Positions 35,909 through 45,734 of a stretch of 64,000 bases of DNA are shown one piece after another. The first letter of the stretch is position 1, and each line of letters begins with the position of its first letter. The stretch lies in assembly GCF_000954115.1 (NCBI RefSeq), contig NZ_CP010797.1, positions 4,960,001 through 5,024,000 on the forward strand, given 5' to 3'. The notes under the pieces are model-generated. The model saw only the letters and a list, made by a program, of their open reading frames with translations. It was not told the DNA's origin and searched no databases. The translations under genes were made by a program, and so were the position numbers. The stretch comes from Rhodococcus sp. B7740. GTDB taxonomy: Bacteria > Actinomycetota > Actinomycetes > Mycobacteriales > Mycobacteriaceae.

Positions 35909-38011
35909 GTGGCACAGGACGTGCTGACCGACCTCAACAAGGTCCGCAACATCGGCATCATGGCCCACATCGATGCCGGCAAGACCACCACTACCGAACG
36001 CATCCTCTTCTACACCGGTATCTCGTACAAGATCGGTGAAGTTCACGATGGCGCAGCCACCATGGACTGGATGGAGCAGGAGCAGGAGCGTGGCATCACG
36101 ATCACCTCTGCTGCCACGACGTGCTTCTGGAACGACAACCAGATCAACATCATCGACACCCCCGGTCACGTCGACTTCACCGTCGAGGTGGAGCGCTCGC
36201 TCCGCGTCCTCGACGGCGCAGTCGCAGTGTTCGACGGCAAAGAGGGCGTCGAGCCGCAGTCCGAGCAGGTCTGGCGTCAGGCCGACAAGTACGACGTACC
36301 GCGCATCTGCTTCGTCAACAAGATGGACAAGCTCGGCGCGGACTTCTACTACACCGTGCAGACCATCATCGATCGTCTCGGTGCCAAGCCGCTGGTCATC
36401 CAGCTGCCCATCGGCGCAGAGAACGACTTCGAGGGCGTCATCGACCTCGTGCAGATGAAGGCTCTCGTGTGGAGTGGCGAGACCAAGCTCGGCGAGAAGT
36501 ACGAGATCCAGGAGATCCCGGAACACCTCAAGGAGCGCGCGGACGAGTACCGCACCCAGCTGCTCGAGACCGTCGCCGAGTCCGACGAAGCGCTTCTGGA
36601 GAAGCACTTCGGTGGCGAAGAGCTCACGGTCGACGAGATCAAGGCTGCCATCCGCAAGATGACGGTCAACAGCGAGCTGTACCCGATCCTGTGTGGATCC
36701 GCGTTCAAGAACAAGGGCGTTCAGCCCATGCTCGACGCGGTCATCGACTACCTCCCGTCTCCCCTCGACGTTGCCGAGACCATCGGACACGCCGTCGGCG
36801 ACGAGGAGAAGGAGATCACTCGCAAGCCGTCCGCAGACGAGCCGTTCGCAGCTCTCGCGTTCAAGATCGCGACCCACCCCTTCTTCGGCAAGCTGACCTA
36901 CGTCCGGGTGTACTCGGGCAAGGTCGACTCCGGCGCTCAGGTCATCAACTCGACCAAGGGCAAGAAGGAGCGTCTGGGCAAGCTCTTCCAGATGCACTCC
37001 AACAAGGAGAACGCGATCGCGACCGCATCTGCCGGTCACATCTACGCCGTCATCGGCCTCAAGGACACCACGACGGGTGACACGCTCTGCGATCCGCAGA
37101 ACCAGATCATCCTCGAGTCCATGAGCTTCCCGGACCCGGTCATCCAGGTCTCGATCGAGCCGAAGACCAAGTCCGACCAGGAGAAGCTGGGAACAGCGAT
37201 CCAGAAGCTCGCCGAAGAGGATCCCACCTTCTCGGTGAAGCTGGACGAGGACACCGGCCAGACCGTCATCGGCGGAATGGGCGAGCTGCACCTCGACATC
37301 CTCGTCGACCGTATGCGTCGCGAGTTCAAGGTCGAGGCCAACGTCGGCAAGCCGCAGGTCGCGTACCGCGAGACCATCCGCAAGACGGTCGACAAGCACG
37401 ACTACACCCACAAGAAGCAGACCGGTGGCTCCGGCCAGTTCGCGAAGGTCATCATCAAGCTCGAGCCTTTCGAGGGCGAAGACGGTGCGACCTACGAGTT
37501 CGAGAACAAGGTCTCCGGTGGTCGTGTGCCCAGGGAGTACATCCCCTCGGTCGACGCAGGTGCTCAGGACGCCATGCAGTACGGTGTTCTCGCCGGATAC
37601 CCCCTGGTCAACGTCAAGGTCACACTGCTCGACGGTGCGTACCACGACGTCGACTCGTCGGAAATGGCCTTCAAGGTCGCCGGCTCACAAGCGTTCAAGG
37701 AAGCTGCTCGCAAGGCCAGCCCCGTCATCCTCGAACCCGTCATGGCCGTCGAGGTCATCACTCCCGAGGATTACATGGGTGAGGTCATCGGCGACCTGAA
37801 CTCCCGCCGTGGTCAGATCCAGGCCATGGAGGAACGCAGCGGTGCCCGTATCGTCAAGGCATTGGTTCCGCTGTCGGAGATGTTCGGCTACATCGGAGAC
37901 CTTCGGTCGAAGACGCAGGGCCGCGCTAACTACTCCATGGTCTTCGATTCCTACGCAGAAGTTCCTGCGAACGTCTCGAAGGAAATCATCGCGAAGGCGA
38001 CCGGAGAGTAA
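35909..38011 (+). CDS. fusA: Elongation factor G
   Basis: GTPase of 700 residues that drives translocation on the ribosome. The GTP-binding elements are clear: [15 protein letters not shown] (G1), [10 protein letters not shown] (G2), DTPGHVDFT (G3) and VNKMDKLG (G4). The C-terminal domains end with the usual [10 protein letters not shown] pattern. It starts at GTG 35909, 95 bases after rpsG, in the standard str order. Codon choice is strongly biased, as expected for a highly expressed gene. Confidence 0.98.
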   Translation: MAQDVLTDLNKVRNIGIMAHIDAGKTTTTERILFYTGISYKIGEVHDGAATMDWMEQEQERGITITSAATTCFWNDNQINIIDTPGHVDFTVEVERSLRVLDGAVAVFDGKEGVEPQSEQVWRQADKYDVPRICFVNKMDKLGADFYYTVQTIIDRLGAKPLVIQLPIGAENDFEGVIDLVQMKALVWSGETKLGEKYEIQEIPEHLKERADEYRTQLLETVAESDEALLEKHFGGEELTVDEIKAAIRKMTVNSELYPILCGSAFKNKGVQPMLDAVIDYLPSPLDVAETIGHAVGDEEKEITRKPSADEPFAALAFKIATHPFFGKLTYVRVYSGKVDSGAQVINSTKGKKERLGKLFQMHSNKENAIATASAGHIYAVIGLKDTTTGDTLCDPQNQIILESMSFPDPVIQVSIEPKTKSDQEKLGTAIQKLAEEDPTFSVKLDEDTGQTVIGGMGELHLDILVDRMRREFKVEANVGKPQVAYRETIRKTVDKHDYTHKKQTGGSGQFAKVIIKLEPFEGEDGATYEFENKVSGGRVPREYIPSVDAGAQDAMQYGVLAGYPLVNVKVTLLDGAYHDVDSSEMAFKVAGSQAFKEAARKASPVILEPVMAVEVITPEDYMGEVIGDLNSRRGQIQAMEERSGARIVKALVPLSEMFGYIGDLRSKTQGRANYSMVFDSYAEVPANVSKEIIAKATGE

Positions 38012-38113
38012 CTCTCTTCAGCTGCTGGACCACGCTCGACCTGTAATAAGTAACAACACATACGCGTGCTTGCCCCGTCGGGGCCGGCACAGATCAGTCC
38101 AGGAGGACACACA

Positions 38114-39304
38114 GTGGCGAAGGCGAAGTTCGATCGGACGAAGCCGCACGTCAACATCGGCACCATCGGTCACGTTGACCACGGTAAGACGACGCTGACG
38201 GCTGCAATCACCAAGGTTCTGCACGACAAGTTCCCGGACCTGAACGAGGCCTCGGCTTTCGATCAGATCGACAAGGCTCCGGAGGAGAAGGCTCGTGGTA
38301 TCACGATCAACATCTCCCACGTCGAGTACCAGACCGAGAAGCGCCACTACGCGCACGTCGATGCACCGGGTCACGCCGACTACATCAAGAACATGATCAC
38401 CGGCGCGGCACAGATGGACGGCGCAATCCTGGTCGTTGCAGCAACCGACGGCCCGATGCCGCAGACCCGCGAGCACGTGCTGCTCGCCCGCCAGGTCGGT
38501 GTCCCGTACATCCTGGTCGCACTGAACAAGGCCGACATGGTCGACGACGACGAGATCATCGAGCTCGTCGAGATGGAGGTCCGCGAGCTCCTCGCTTCGC
38601 AGGAGTTCGACGAGGACGCACCGGTCATCAAGGTCTCCGCACTCAAGGCACTCGAGGGTGACGAGAAGTGGGGCGAGTCGGTTCTGGAGCTCATGCAGGC
38701 CGTCGACGATTCCGTGCCGGACCCCGTCCGTGAGACCGACAAGCCGTTCCTCATGCCCGTCGAGGACGTCTTCACCATCACCGGTCGTGGCACCGTGGTC
38801 ACCGGACGTATCGAGCGCGGCTCGGTCAACGTCAACGAAGAGGTCGAGATCGTCGGCATCCGCCCCGGCTCGACCAAGACCACCGTCACCGGAATCGAAA
38901 TGTTCCGCAAGCTGCTCGACTCGGGTCAGGCAGGCGACAACGTCGGCCTCCTCGTTCGTGGCATCAAGCGCGAAGACGTCGAGCGTGGACAGGTCATCAT
39001 CAAGCCGGGCACCACGACTCCCCACACGGAGTTCGAGGGCAACGCCTACATCCTCTCGAAGGACGAGGGCGGCCGCCACACGCCGTTCTTCAACAACTAC
39101 CGCCCGCAGTTCTACTTCCGCACCACGGACGTTACGGGCGTCGTGACCCTTCCCGAGGGCACCGAGATGGTCATGCCCGGTGACAACACCGAGATGTCCG
39201 TCACGCTGATCCAGCCGGTCGCCATGGATGTCGGCCTGCGTTTCGCAATCCGTGAGGGCGGTCGTACCGTCGGAGCCGGTCGCGTCACGAAGATCATCAA
39301 GTGA
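38114..39304 (+). CDS. tuf: Elongation factor Tu
   Basis: Protein of 396 residues, full length. GTPase motifs are [35 protein letters not shown] and NKADMVDD; the C-terminus is [10 protein letters not shown]. It delivers aminoacyl-tRNA to the ribosome. I chose GTG 38114 because AGGAGG lies ten bases upstream and [12 protein letters not shown] is the normal N-terminus. It follows fusA by 102 bases and is followed by a strong hairpin terminator. Confidence 0.98.
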   Translation: MAKAKFDRTKPHVNIGTIGHVDHGKTTLTAAITKVLHDKFPDLNEASAFDQIDKAPEEKARGITINISHVEYQTEKRHYAHVDAPGHADYIKNMITGAAQMDGAILVVAATDGPMPQTREHVLLARQVGVPYILVALNKADMVDDDEIIELVEMEVRELLASQEFDEDAPVIKVSALKALEGDEKWGESVLELMQAVDDSVPDPVRETDKPFLMPVEDVFTITGRGTVVTGRIERGSVNVNEEVEIVGIRPGSTKTTVTGIEMFRKLLDSGQAGDNVGLLVRGIKREDVERGQVIIKPGTTTPHTEFEGNAYILSKDEGGRHTPFFNNYRPQFYFRTTDVTGVVTLPEGTEMVMPGDNTEMSVTLIQPVAMDVGLRFAIREGGRTVGAGRVTKIIK

Positions 39305-39326
39305 TCTAGTTCCACCAGCTGTACCG

Positions 39327-39362
39327 AAGCGGCACTCACCCGAAAGGGTGGGTGCCGCTTTT
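39327..39362 (+). terminator. Terminator of the str operon
   Basis: AAGCGGCACTCACCC (39327-39341) pairs with GGGTGGGTGCCGCTT (39346-39360) across a GAAA tetraloop, 14 of 15 Watson-Crick pairs plus one G-T, followed by TT. It lies 22 bases after the tuf stop and is a textbook intrinsic terminator apart from the short T-tract. Confidence 0.9.
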
Positions 39363-39381
39363 GCGTGCGCCCCGCCCATTG

Positions 39382-39432
39382 GCGTCAATGGACCATTGCA
39401 CCGCTCAGACGTATGCTGTGGTCCATTGACGC
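39382..39432. promoter_or_regulatory. 14-bp inverted repeat before the Hen1/Pnkp operon
   Basis: GCGTCAATGGACCA (39382-39395) and TGGTCCATTGACGC (39419-39432) are perfect inverse copies separated by 23 bases. The left arm is also the core of a shorter palindrome CAATGG-A-CCATTG (39387-39399). A -10-like TATGCT (39412-39417) lies between the arms. It sits 64 bases before the hen1 start and after the str terminator, so it most likely regulates hen1-pnkp. No regulator gene is adjacent. Confidence 0.5.
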
Positions 39433-39495
39433 GGCCCGAGGTGGCACCCGAAAAATGGGACGCATCGGGCTCGGCTGTCCCGTAACGTCGCTGCG

Positions 39496-40803
39496 GTGCT
39501 ACTGACCGTGACTGCAAATGCCACAACCGATTTCCCGGACGCTTCCGACATCGGGTATTTGTTGCACAAGCACCCCGATCGCGTGCAGACGCGAAACCTG
39601 CCGATGGGCAACACGACCGTGCTGTACCCGGAAGTCTCGGCCACGCGCACCACAGTCGCAGTTCTCGCCGATACCGACGCCGCCTCGGGACTGGCGGTGG
39701 CTCTGTCTAGGCTGTTCAAGCAGACGCTGGCCGGCGTGTGCGGCCACAGACCCGAACTGGTCTCTGCTGCAATCGATCTGACTATTGCGCTACCTGCCGC
39801 GCCGTCGCGTGGTGCCGGTGATCTCGCGTCGCGGATGTTCGGTCCGCTCGGGTGGGGCGTTCAGGCGACGCCCATTCCGCTCGATTCGACGCAACCGCAG
39901 TGGGGCGACTCCGAATACATCGACCTCGTTCTCACCGGCACGTTCACACTGTCGGCTGCGCTGCGGCACCTGTACGTTCTTCTTCCGGTCCTCGACGACG
40001 CCAAGCACTACTGGGTGGGCGAGGACGAGGCCGACAAGCTCGTTCGAGCAGCAGGGGATTGGCTGGGAGATCACCCTGAGTCGGCATTGATCGCCTCCCG
40101 CTACCTGGCGCACCGTCGCGAACTGGTGGCGTCGGCGTTGGACCGGCTCGTCCCGGATGTGCCCGACGACGTTGCCACGCCGAGAGATCCGACGTTGGCC
40201 GAGCAGCGGGTGCGTGCCGTACTGGCGGCTCTGGCAGGCGTCGGCGCGAAGTCGGTGATCGATCTCGGTTGCGGTGAGGGCCGCCTGCTGCGAGAGCTGT
40301 TCGCAACCAACGATTTCGAGCGTATTGTCGGTGCCGACGTGAGTGATCGCGCACTTGCCAAGGCTCAGCGCAGGCTGCGTCTGGACGACATGTCCGATCG
40401 GCAGCGCGCTCGGATCGAGCTGGTCCAGTCCTCGGCCACGTACCGCGACGTTCGGTTGCACGGATTCGACGCAATGGTGCTCATGGAGGTCATCGAACAC
40501 GTCGACCTCGACCGGCTCCCGGCGCTGGTGCGTTCGGTGTTTCTTCAGGCGCGTCCGCGTGCGGTTCTCGTCACCACACCCAACTCCGAGTACAACGTGC
40601 TCTATCCCGGCCTCGAACCGGGAGCCTTCCGTCACGTCGATCACCGATTCGAGTTCACCCGCGCGCAGTTCGAGCAATGGTGCTCGTCGGTGGCACGTGA
40701 ACACGCCTATGCGGTGCGCGTCGAGGGAATCGGCCCCGTCGACGACATGCACGGCACCCCGACCGAGATGGCCGTATTCACCCGAGAGGAGCAGTCCCGA
40801 TGA
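39496..40803 (+). CDS. hen1: Hen1, 3'-terminal RNA ribose 2'-O-methyltransferase
   Basis: Protein of 435 residues. The N-terminal half begins MLLTVTANA and ASDIGYLLHKHPDRVQ, the hallmark of bacterial Hen1, whose N-domain activates the Pnkp ligase. The C-terminal half is a SAM methyltransferase with VIDLGCGEGRLL and the metal-binding signature LMEVIEHVDL followed by FRHVDHRFEFTR. It methylates the 2'-OH at the 3' end of broken RNA so that the repaired site cannot be cut again. The start is GTG 39496. The stop overlaps the pnkp ATG, consistent with the known Hen1-Pnkp complex. Confidence 0.95.
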   Translation: MLLTVTANATTDFPDASDIGYLLHKHPDRVQTRNLPMGNTTVLYPEVSATRTTVAVLADTDAASGLAVALSRLFKQTLAGVCGHRPELVSAAIDLTIALPAAPSRGAGDLASRMFGPLGWGVQATPIPLDSTQPQWGDSEYIDLVLTGTFTLSAALRHLYVLLPVLDDAKHYWVGEDEADKLVRAAGDWLGDHPESALIASRYLAHRRELVASALDRLVPDVPDDVATPRDPTLAEQRVRAVLAALAGVGAKSVIDLGCGEGRLLRELFATNDFERIVGADVSDRALAKAQRRLRLDDMSDRQRARIELVQSSATYRDVRLHGFDAMVLMEVIEHVDLDRLPALVRSVFLQARPRAVLVTTPNSEYNVLYPGLEPGAFRHVDHRFEFTRAQFEQWCSSVAREHAYAVRVEGIGPVDDMHGTPTEMAVFTREEQSR

Positions 40804-43325
40804 GTACCTTCGACATTCCGGATCGGTCCCTCGTCGTACTCGTGGGTATCAGCGGCTCCGGTAAGTCGTCGTTCGCCGCGCAGCACTTCGGTCCGTACGA
40901 GACGGTGTCCAGTGATGCCTGCCGAGGCATGGTGAGCAACGACCCCAATCTGCAGAGCGCAACCAAGGACGCGTTCGCGCTGCTGGAATTCCTGGTCGCA
41001 ACCAGGCTTCGGGCCGGTCTGCTCACCGTCGTCGACGCGACGAACGTCCAACCGGCTGCGCGTAGAGCACTGATCGCGTTGGCTCGTGAACACGATGTAC
41101 TCCCGGTGGCCGTCGTACTCGATGTGCCGGAATCTGTGTGTGCACAGCGGAATGCCGAACGAACCGACAGGACGTTCGGCCGAGAAGTGCTGCGTCGCCA
41201 GCAGTCCCAGTTGCAGCGCTCGATGCGAGGGCTGTCCAAGGAAGGTTTCCGCTCGGTCCACGTACTCGACGGTGTCGAGGCGGTTGCGTCGGCGACGTTC
41301 GTTCGCACCCTGCTGCGCAGTGATCGTCGCAACCTGACCGGGCCCTTCGACGTGATCGGCGACATCCACGGCTGCCTCGCCGAACTCGAAAGCCTGCTCG
41401 TAACAATGGGTTACGCGATCGAGCGGGACGATGACGGCCGCCCGGTCGGTGCGACGCCACCGCCTGGTCGTACCGCGGTGTTCGTCGGCGATTATGTCGA
41501 TCGCGGACCGGACTCGGTGGGAGTCCTGCGGCTCGTTATGGGAATGGTCGGTTCCGGAACGGCATTGGCAGTTCCGGGTAACCACGAGAACAAGCTCGTC
41601 AAAGCACTGCGTGGGCGGAAGGTGATCACCTCGCACGGTCTGGCCGAGACCCTCGAACAGCTCGAATCGGAATCCGACGAGTTCCGCCGGGAGGTTCTCG
41701 AGTTCTGCGACGGCCTCGTCGCGCACCTCGTGCTCGACGGCGGCAAGCTCGTCGTGGCGCACGCCGGACTGATCGAGAAGTACCACAACAGGGCGTCGGG
41801 CAGGGTTCGAAGCTTTGCTCTCTACGGAGATACCACCGGCGAGACCGACGAATTCGGCTTGCCGGTGCGGTATCCGTGGGCGCAGGACTATCGGGGCTCG
41901 GCGACCGTGCTGTACGGGCACACGCCGGTGCCGGAAGTGGAGTGGGAGAACAACACTGCGTGCCTCGATACAGGATGCGTCTTCGGTGGGAAGCTCACGG
42001 CGCTGCGCTATCCGGAGCGTGAGGTGGTGTCGGTTCCGGCCGAGAAGGTCTGGTACGAGCCTGCCCGCCCGATGGGCACGTTCACGCGGGATGCGGCATC
42101 GCTCGATCTGTCCGACGTCATCGGCCCGACTGGCGTCGAGACGTCGCTGCGTGGACGGGTATCGGTTCGGCCGGAGAACGCCGCGGGCGCACTGGAAGTG
42201 ATGAGTCGGTTCGCGCTGGCTCCGCAGTGGCTGCACTATCTGCCGCCGACGATGGCTCCGAGTGCAACATCGGAGCGCGAGGGTTATCTCGAGTATCCGA
42301 CCGAGGCATTCGACGCGTATCGCGCGCTCGGTGCGTCGACGGTGATCTGCGAGGAGAAGCACATGGGCTCGCGGGTGGTTGTTGTGGTGTGTCGAGATTC
42401 AGCCACCGCTCGAAAGAAGTTCGATGCGCCGGAGGGAGTGCTCGGCACCGCGTACACGCGGACGGGTCGTCCGGTGTTCGACGAGTCGCTCACCGGCGAG
42501 ATGATCTCCGGGGTGTCCGACGCGATCGAGAAGGCCGGTGTGTGGGACGAATTGGTCTCGAGCTGGCTGATTCTCGATTGTGAACTGATGCCGTGGTCCG
42601 CCAAAGCGGAGGGCCTGATCAAGACCGAGTACGCCGCGGTCGCCGCGGTGTCCAGGGCGAATCTCGGGGCCGAAGCTGCGGTGCTGGCGGCGGCCGGAGC
42701 GCGGGGTCTGGCTGTGCAGGAGTTGCAGGAACGCAACACCGTTCGGCAGGGCAACCTGGGCGAGTTCACCGACGCGTATCGCCGGTACATCTGGCCGACG
42801 GACGGACTCGACGGAGTTCGGATCGCGCCGTTTCAGGTGCTGGCGTCGAACGTCGAGACGTATGCGGATCGTCCGCACACGTGGCACCTCGACGTTGCCG
42901 ACCGATTGGTAGCGGCAGCCCCTGAGGTGTTCGCCACCACCCGGAGAATCGAGGTCGATCTGTTCAACCCGGGTTCGGTTGCGGCAGCGGAGAAATGGTG
43001 GGAGGAGTTGACGGCGAAGGGCGGCGAGGGCATGGTCGTCAAACCGGCGGCGAACGCTCCGCGCGGAAAGATGCAGCCCGGCACGAAGGTTCGCGGCCGG
43101 GAGTACCTTCGGCTGATCTACGGTGCCGACTACACCGACCCGGATCGACTGACTGCACTGCGCAACCGAAACGTGGGACACAAGCAGTCGATGGCGCTAC
43201 GCGAGTATGCGCTGGGAATGGAAGCACTGGATCGGTCGGTGCGCGGTGAGCCGCTGTATCGCATCCACCAGGCCGTGTTTGCGGTCCTGGCACTGGAATC
43301 CGAGCCGGTCGACCCGCGGTTGTAG
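40800..43325 (+). CDS. pnkp: Pnkp, polynucleotide kinase-phosphatase-ligase for RNA repair
   Basis: Protein of 841 residues with the three modules of bacterial Pnkp. The N-terminal kinase has the P-loop GISGSGKSSFAAQ. The central metallophosphatase has GDIHGCLAELES, GDYVDRGPDS and PGNHENKLV. The C-terminal adenylyltransferase has the nucleotidyl-lysine motif EEKHMGSR near residue 518, then later ligase motifs ending at GEGMVVKPAANAPRG. It heals and seals RNA cut by ribotoxins, with Hen1 supplying ligation activity and the protecting methyl group. All catalytic motifs look intact. The gene overlaps hen1 by four bases and ends at a strong hairpin. Confidence 0.95.
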   Translation: MSTFDIPDRSLVVLVGISGSGKSSFAAQHFGPYETVSSDACRGMVSNDPNLQSATKDAFALLEFLVATRLRAGLLTVVDATNVQPAARRALIALAREHDVLPVAVVLDVPESVCAQRNAERTDRTFGREVLRRQQSQLQRSMRGLSKEGFRSVHVLDGVEAVASATFVRTLLRSDRRNLTGPFDVIGDIHGCLAELESLLVTMGYAIERDDDGRPVGATPPPGRTAVFVGDYVDRGPDSVGVLRLVMGMVGSGTALAVPGNHENKLVKALRGRKVITSHGLAETLEQLESESDEFRREVLEFCDGLVAHLVLDGGKLVVAHAGLIEKYHNRASGRVRSFALYGDTTGETDEFGLPVRYPWAQDYRGSATVLYGHTPVPEVEWENNTACLDTGCVFGGKLTALRYPEREVVSVPAEKVWYEPARPMGTFTRDAASLDLSDVIGPTGVETSLRGRVSVRPENAAGALEVMSRFALAPQWLHYLPPTMAPSATSEREGYLEYPTEAFDAYRALGASTVICEEKHMGSRVVVVVCRDSATARKKFDAPEGVLGTAYTRTGRPVFDESLTGEMISGVSDAIEKAGVWDELVSSWLILDCELMPWSAKAEGLIKTEYAAVAAVSRANLGAEAAVLAAAGARGLAVQELQERNTVRQGNLGEFTDAYRRYIWPTDGLDGVRIAPFQVLASNVETYADRPHTWHLDVADRLVAAAPEVFATTRRIEVDLFNPGSVAAAEKWWEELTAKGGEGMVVKPAANAPRGKMQPGTKVRGREYLRLIYGADYTDPDRLTALRNRNVGHKQSMALREYALGMEALDRSVRGEPLYRIHQAVFAVLALESEPVDPRL

Positions 43326-43333
43326 GTGCCGTG

Positions 43334-43383
43334 GGCAGTGGTGTGGTCGAGTGCCACCTGGGGCCCTCGACCACACCACTGCC
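43334..43383. terminator. 18-bp hairpin between pnkp and a convergent gene
   Basis: GGCAGTGGTGTGGTCGAG (43334-43351) and its exact inverse CTCGACCACACCACTGCC (43366-43383) flank a 14-base loop, directly between the ends of the convergent genes. No T-tract follows on either strand. It is probably a bidirectional terminator. Confidence 0.8.
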
Positions 43384-43390
43384 GCAGGCA

Positions 43391-43780
43391 CTAACCCCTG
43401 GGCGACGAGAACGGACTGATGCCTGCGCTGATCGGTGCCGCAATTGCTGCAACGACGGCTATGGACGCCCAGAACGTCGGTGAGTCCAGCATCAGACCGC
43501 CTGCGAGACCACACACTGCGACGACGACGCCGCATCCCACCAGCAGTCCCGACCCGACCGTGACGTGAGCGAGGTGGTCTCGCGTCGGATCACGTCGGGC
43601 TGCGAGCCACACCATCGTTCCCGAGGTGACGAAGGCCAGAGGGGCGAAGAAGAAGAGGGAGCTACCACCGAGCTTCGACGAGACACTGACGATCAACAGC
43701 ACGGCTCCGAATGCCACAGGGGCGGCGAGGGGCATCCCGCCGGACCATCGCTCGAACTTGTTTCGGGCGGGAGCTGTCAT
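43391..43780 (-). CDS. Small four-helix membrane protein, unknown
   Basis: Protein of 129 residues with four predicted membrane helices (VAFGAVLLIVSVSS, SLFFFAPLAFVTSGTMVWLA, VGSGLLVGCGVVVAVCGLAGG, WASIAVVAAIAAPIS). AAAGGA precedes the ATG at 43780. I do not recognise the family. It begins 33 bases after a gene for a small exported protein on the same strand, so the two look like a unit. The size and topology would suit an immunity or accessory protein for that product, but this is only suggested by the arrangement. Confidence 0.65.
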   Translation of the reverse strand: MTAPARNKFERWSGGMPLAAPVAFGAVLLIVSVSSKLGGSSLFFFAPLAFVTSGTMVWLAARRDPTRDHLAHVTVGSGLLVGCGVVVAVCGLAGGLMLDSPTFWASIAVVAAIAAPISAGISPFSSPRG

Positions 43781-43813
43781 GGCAATCGTTCCTTTCCTGG
43801 GGAGAAGGGCATG

Positions 43814-44332
43814 TCAGAGTAGGTACTCCGCGAATATTCCGCCGCCGCAAAACAATGCCGCGATCAGGCCGACTCGCCTCAGGACGAACTTGGCCGCCTT
43901 GTCCCACGAGTTCACTTGGCTTTCGATCGCCTCCCAAGCACCGACTGCGCCGAAGAAGTCGATTCCGAGGCAGGCACCGACTACTCGCTTGATTTCATCG
44001 GTGACTCCACGCGCCTGAGGTCCCGTAGGAGTCGGCTGCCTGTCGAGGACCTTGCCGGTCTCGTCGACGATCGTCACAGTCGAATCATCGCTGATCTGAA
44101 AGCCGGCTGTGCCGGCGGGGAGTGGATTGCGTCCCTGTTCTGCCAGCGAAGCATTGAGCGAGGCAACTTCTTCTGCGCTCACGGGGACGAATTCCTCGAC
44201 GGTGGAGGACACAGCGGGTGGCGCGGGTTGAGCAAGAGCAACAGCGGCCCCGCTCATCGACGTCACGGCGATCATCGAGCCGGCGATCAGGGCGATGGAG
44301 GCGGTGCGAGTCCGAGCAGAAATGCGGTTCAT
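43814..44332 (-). CDS. Small secreted protein with hydrophobic C-terminus, unknown
   Basis: Protein of 172 residues. A Sec signal peptide (RTRTASIALIAGSMIAVT, cleavage after AVALAQ) is followed by an acidic pro-like region (VEEFVPVSAEEVASLN, DDSTVTIVDETGKVL) and a 70-residue C-terminal segment. This segment carries two cysteines (VGACLGIDFF, ALFCGGGIF) and an amphipathic-to-hydrophobic pattern around WDKAAKFVLRRVGLIAAL. The ATG at 44332 has GGGAG upstream; an upstream extension to 44563 is not convincing. The pro-region plus hydrophobic C-terminal peptide resembles precursors of exported pore-forming peptides. No family is recognised. Confidence 0.65.
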   Translation of the reverse strand: MNRISARTRTASIALIAGSMIAVTSMSGAAVALAQPAPPAVSSTVEEFVPVSAEEVASLNASLAEQGRNPLPAGTAGFQISDDSTVTIVDETGKVLDRQPTPTGPQARGVTDEIKRVVGACLGIDFFGAVGAWEAIESQVNSWDKAAKFVLRRVGLIAALFCGGGIFAEYLL

Positions 44333-44608
44333 GATGTCTCCCGTTCGTGAGTATGGGGCGATTCGGCGACGTGATGCCGGCTGTCGTTCGGACCGAGCCG
44401 GGTGCAGTGCCACAACGGATCTGGGCCGGTTGCGTACTCGATGGGATCGGCCTGGAACGAGAGGGCACGCTCGTCCGGCGATCTGCAGTTGTGCGGACCA
44501 TCCCGAGAGAGACAAGGTAGGTCGCGGGTTACGCCTCGTTGACCGAGTCTTTGCGTAACACACCGAACTTTAAACCCGTTGGTGCCGAAGCGCCAGCGCT
44601 GCGCGCGA

Positions 44609-45610
44609 TCAGATGCAGGCCTCGGTCACCGTCACCAGCGCGAGCCGAGGTTCTGTATCGTCAGGGAGAATCGGCAGAGCACAAGCGGTCACCGTGTGCG
44701 TGGTGTAACCGCCGTCTCGGTCTCTGAATCGGACGGTAATGCTCGGTTCGTCTCCTGCTCCGCCTGCCCGGGACACTGATTTCGCGAGTGTTTCGACTGC
44801 TCCGTCGTCGTCCGGGTGCACTCGCGGTCGGGGGTCGGTCGGGTCGAGATTCCAGGCGATGGACGGCGGCGGCGGCCCGTGCCAGTACAAGGTTTCCAAC
44901 GTGCACAGATCGACTACTGCGGTGTGGCGTCGTGCGGTGGCAGAGGCACCGGCTACGAGCCCGCTCATCGTTTCCTGGACTCCGGTAGGGGATGGATAGT
45001 TCATGACGAACGGACCGCGGTCGATTGCAATGCCGCGCAGATAGCGACCTTCGCCTTCGACGGTAGTGTGCGCCAGCACCCGAATTCGATGTAACTCGTC
45101 CGTGGTCCAACGCTGGGTGGCGTCGAGATCCACTGCGTCGCCGACTGCGCTGGATACCAGCATCGCGAGGACGTCGGTGGCTCGCAATCCGAAATCCAAC
45201 GTCGCCATCGCTTCTGCTACCGACAAGTGCGCCACATCGGCATTCAGCGCCGGGGAGTCCTTGGAGTGGGCAGTGCCGCGAGTCAGATTCCAGCGAAAGG
45301 CCCAAGCATTCGACGGCGGGGAGTCGCACGTGCCTGGATGCATTCTGGCCCATACCGCCTGGACCGTACCGTCGTCCCCACTAATCGGACGGGCCGAGAC
45401 GTACCTGCCCGACCCGCATTCGATGTCCACATCCCTGCCCGATTCTGCACACCGAGAAACCGCATCACGTGCGTGGATCGAGTCGGACGACCTCCTCAGG
45501 AACACCGCCATGGGAACCTTGCTCTTCTGCGTCGTCCCTACAGCCACCACGCACGCCGCCGAATCCGGTTCGAGAAGAATCAACAGCCAATCGCCGTTTC
45601 TACGCCCCAT
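44609..45610 (-). CDS. GAF/PAS-like two-domain protein (DUF5593-type), unknown
   Basis: Protein of 333 residues. It appears to contain two small ligand-type domains: an N-terminal one around WLLILLEPDSAACVVAV to GTVQAVWARM, and a C-terminal PAS/GAF-like one with CTLETLYWHGPPPPSIAWNL, ITVRFRDRDGGYTTH and a closing beta strand. This layout recalls the actinobacterial GAF/DUF5593 proteins, an assignment I make with moderate confidence. I chose ATG 45610 because AAGGGAG lies about ten bases upstream; the frame is open to 45931 with a possible GTG at 45679. It follows two Asp23/DUF6286 genes on the same strand, 124 bases downstream of them. Confidence 0.55.
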   Translation of the reverse strand: MGRRNGDWLLILLEPDSAACVVAVGTTQKSKVPMAVFLRRSSDSIHARDAVSRCAESGRDVDIECGSGRYVSARPISGDDGTVQAVWARMHPGTCDSPPSNAWAFRWNLTRGTAHSKDSPALNADVAHLSVAEAMATLDFGLRATDVLAMLVSSAVGDAVDLDATQRWTTDELHRIRVLAHTTVEGEGRYLRGIAIDRGPFVMNYPSPTGVQETMSGLVAGASATARRHTAVVDLCTLETLYWHGPPPPSIAWNLDPTDPRPRVHPDDDGAVETLAKSVSRAGGAGDEPSITVRFRDRDGGYTTHTVTACALPILPDDTEPRLALVTVTEACI

Positions 45611-45734
45611 CGAGGCGGACTCCCTTCCACTCGAGTCGAGCTCCACGGATCTTCCCTGCTTCGGGTCGTGTACCGACACGGTACCGGTGAATCCGACAGA
45701 AGGGACAGGTGGCCGGGCCCGTCGCAGTGCCGCG

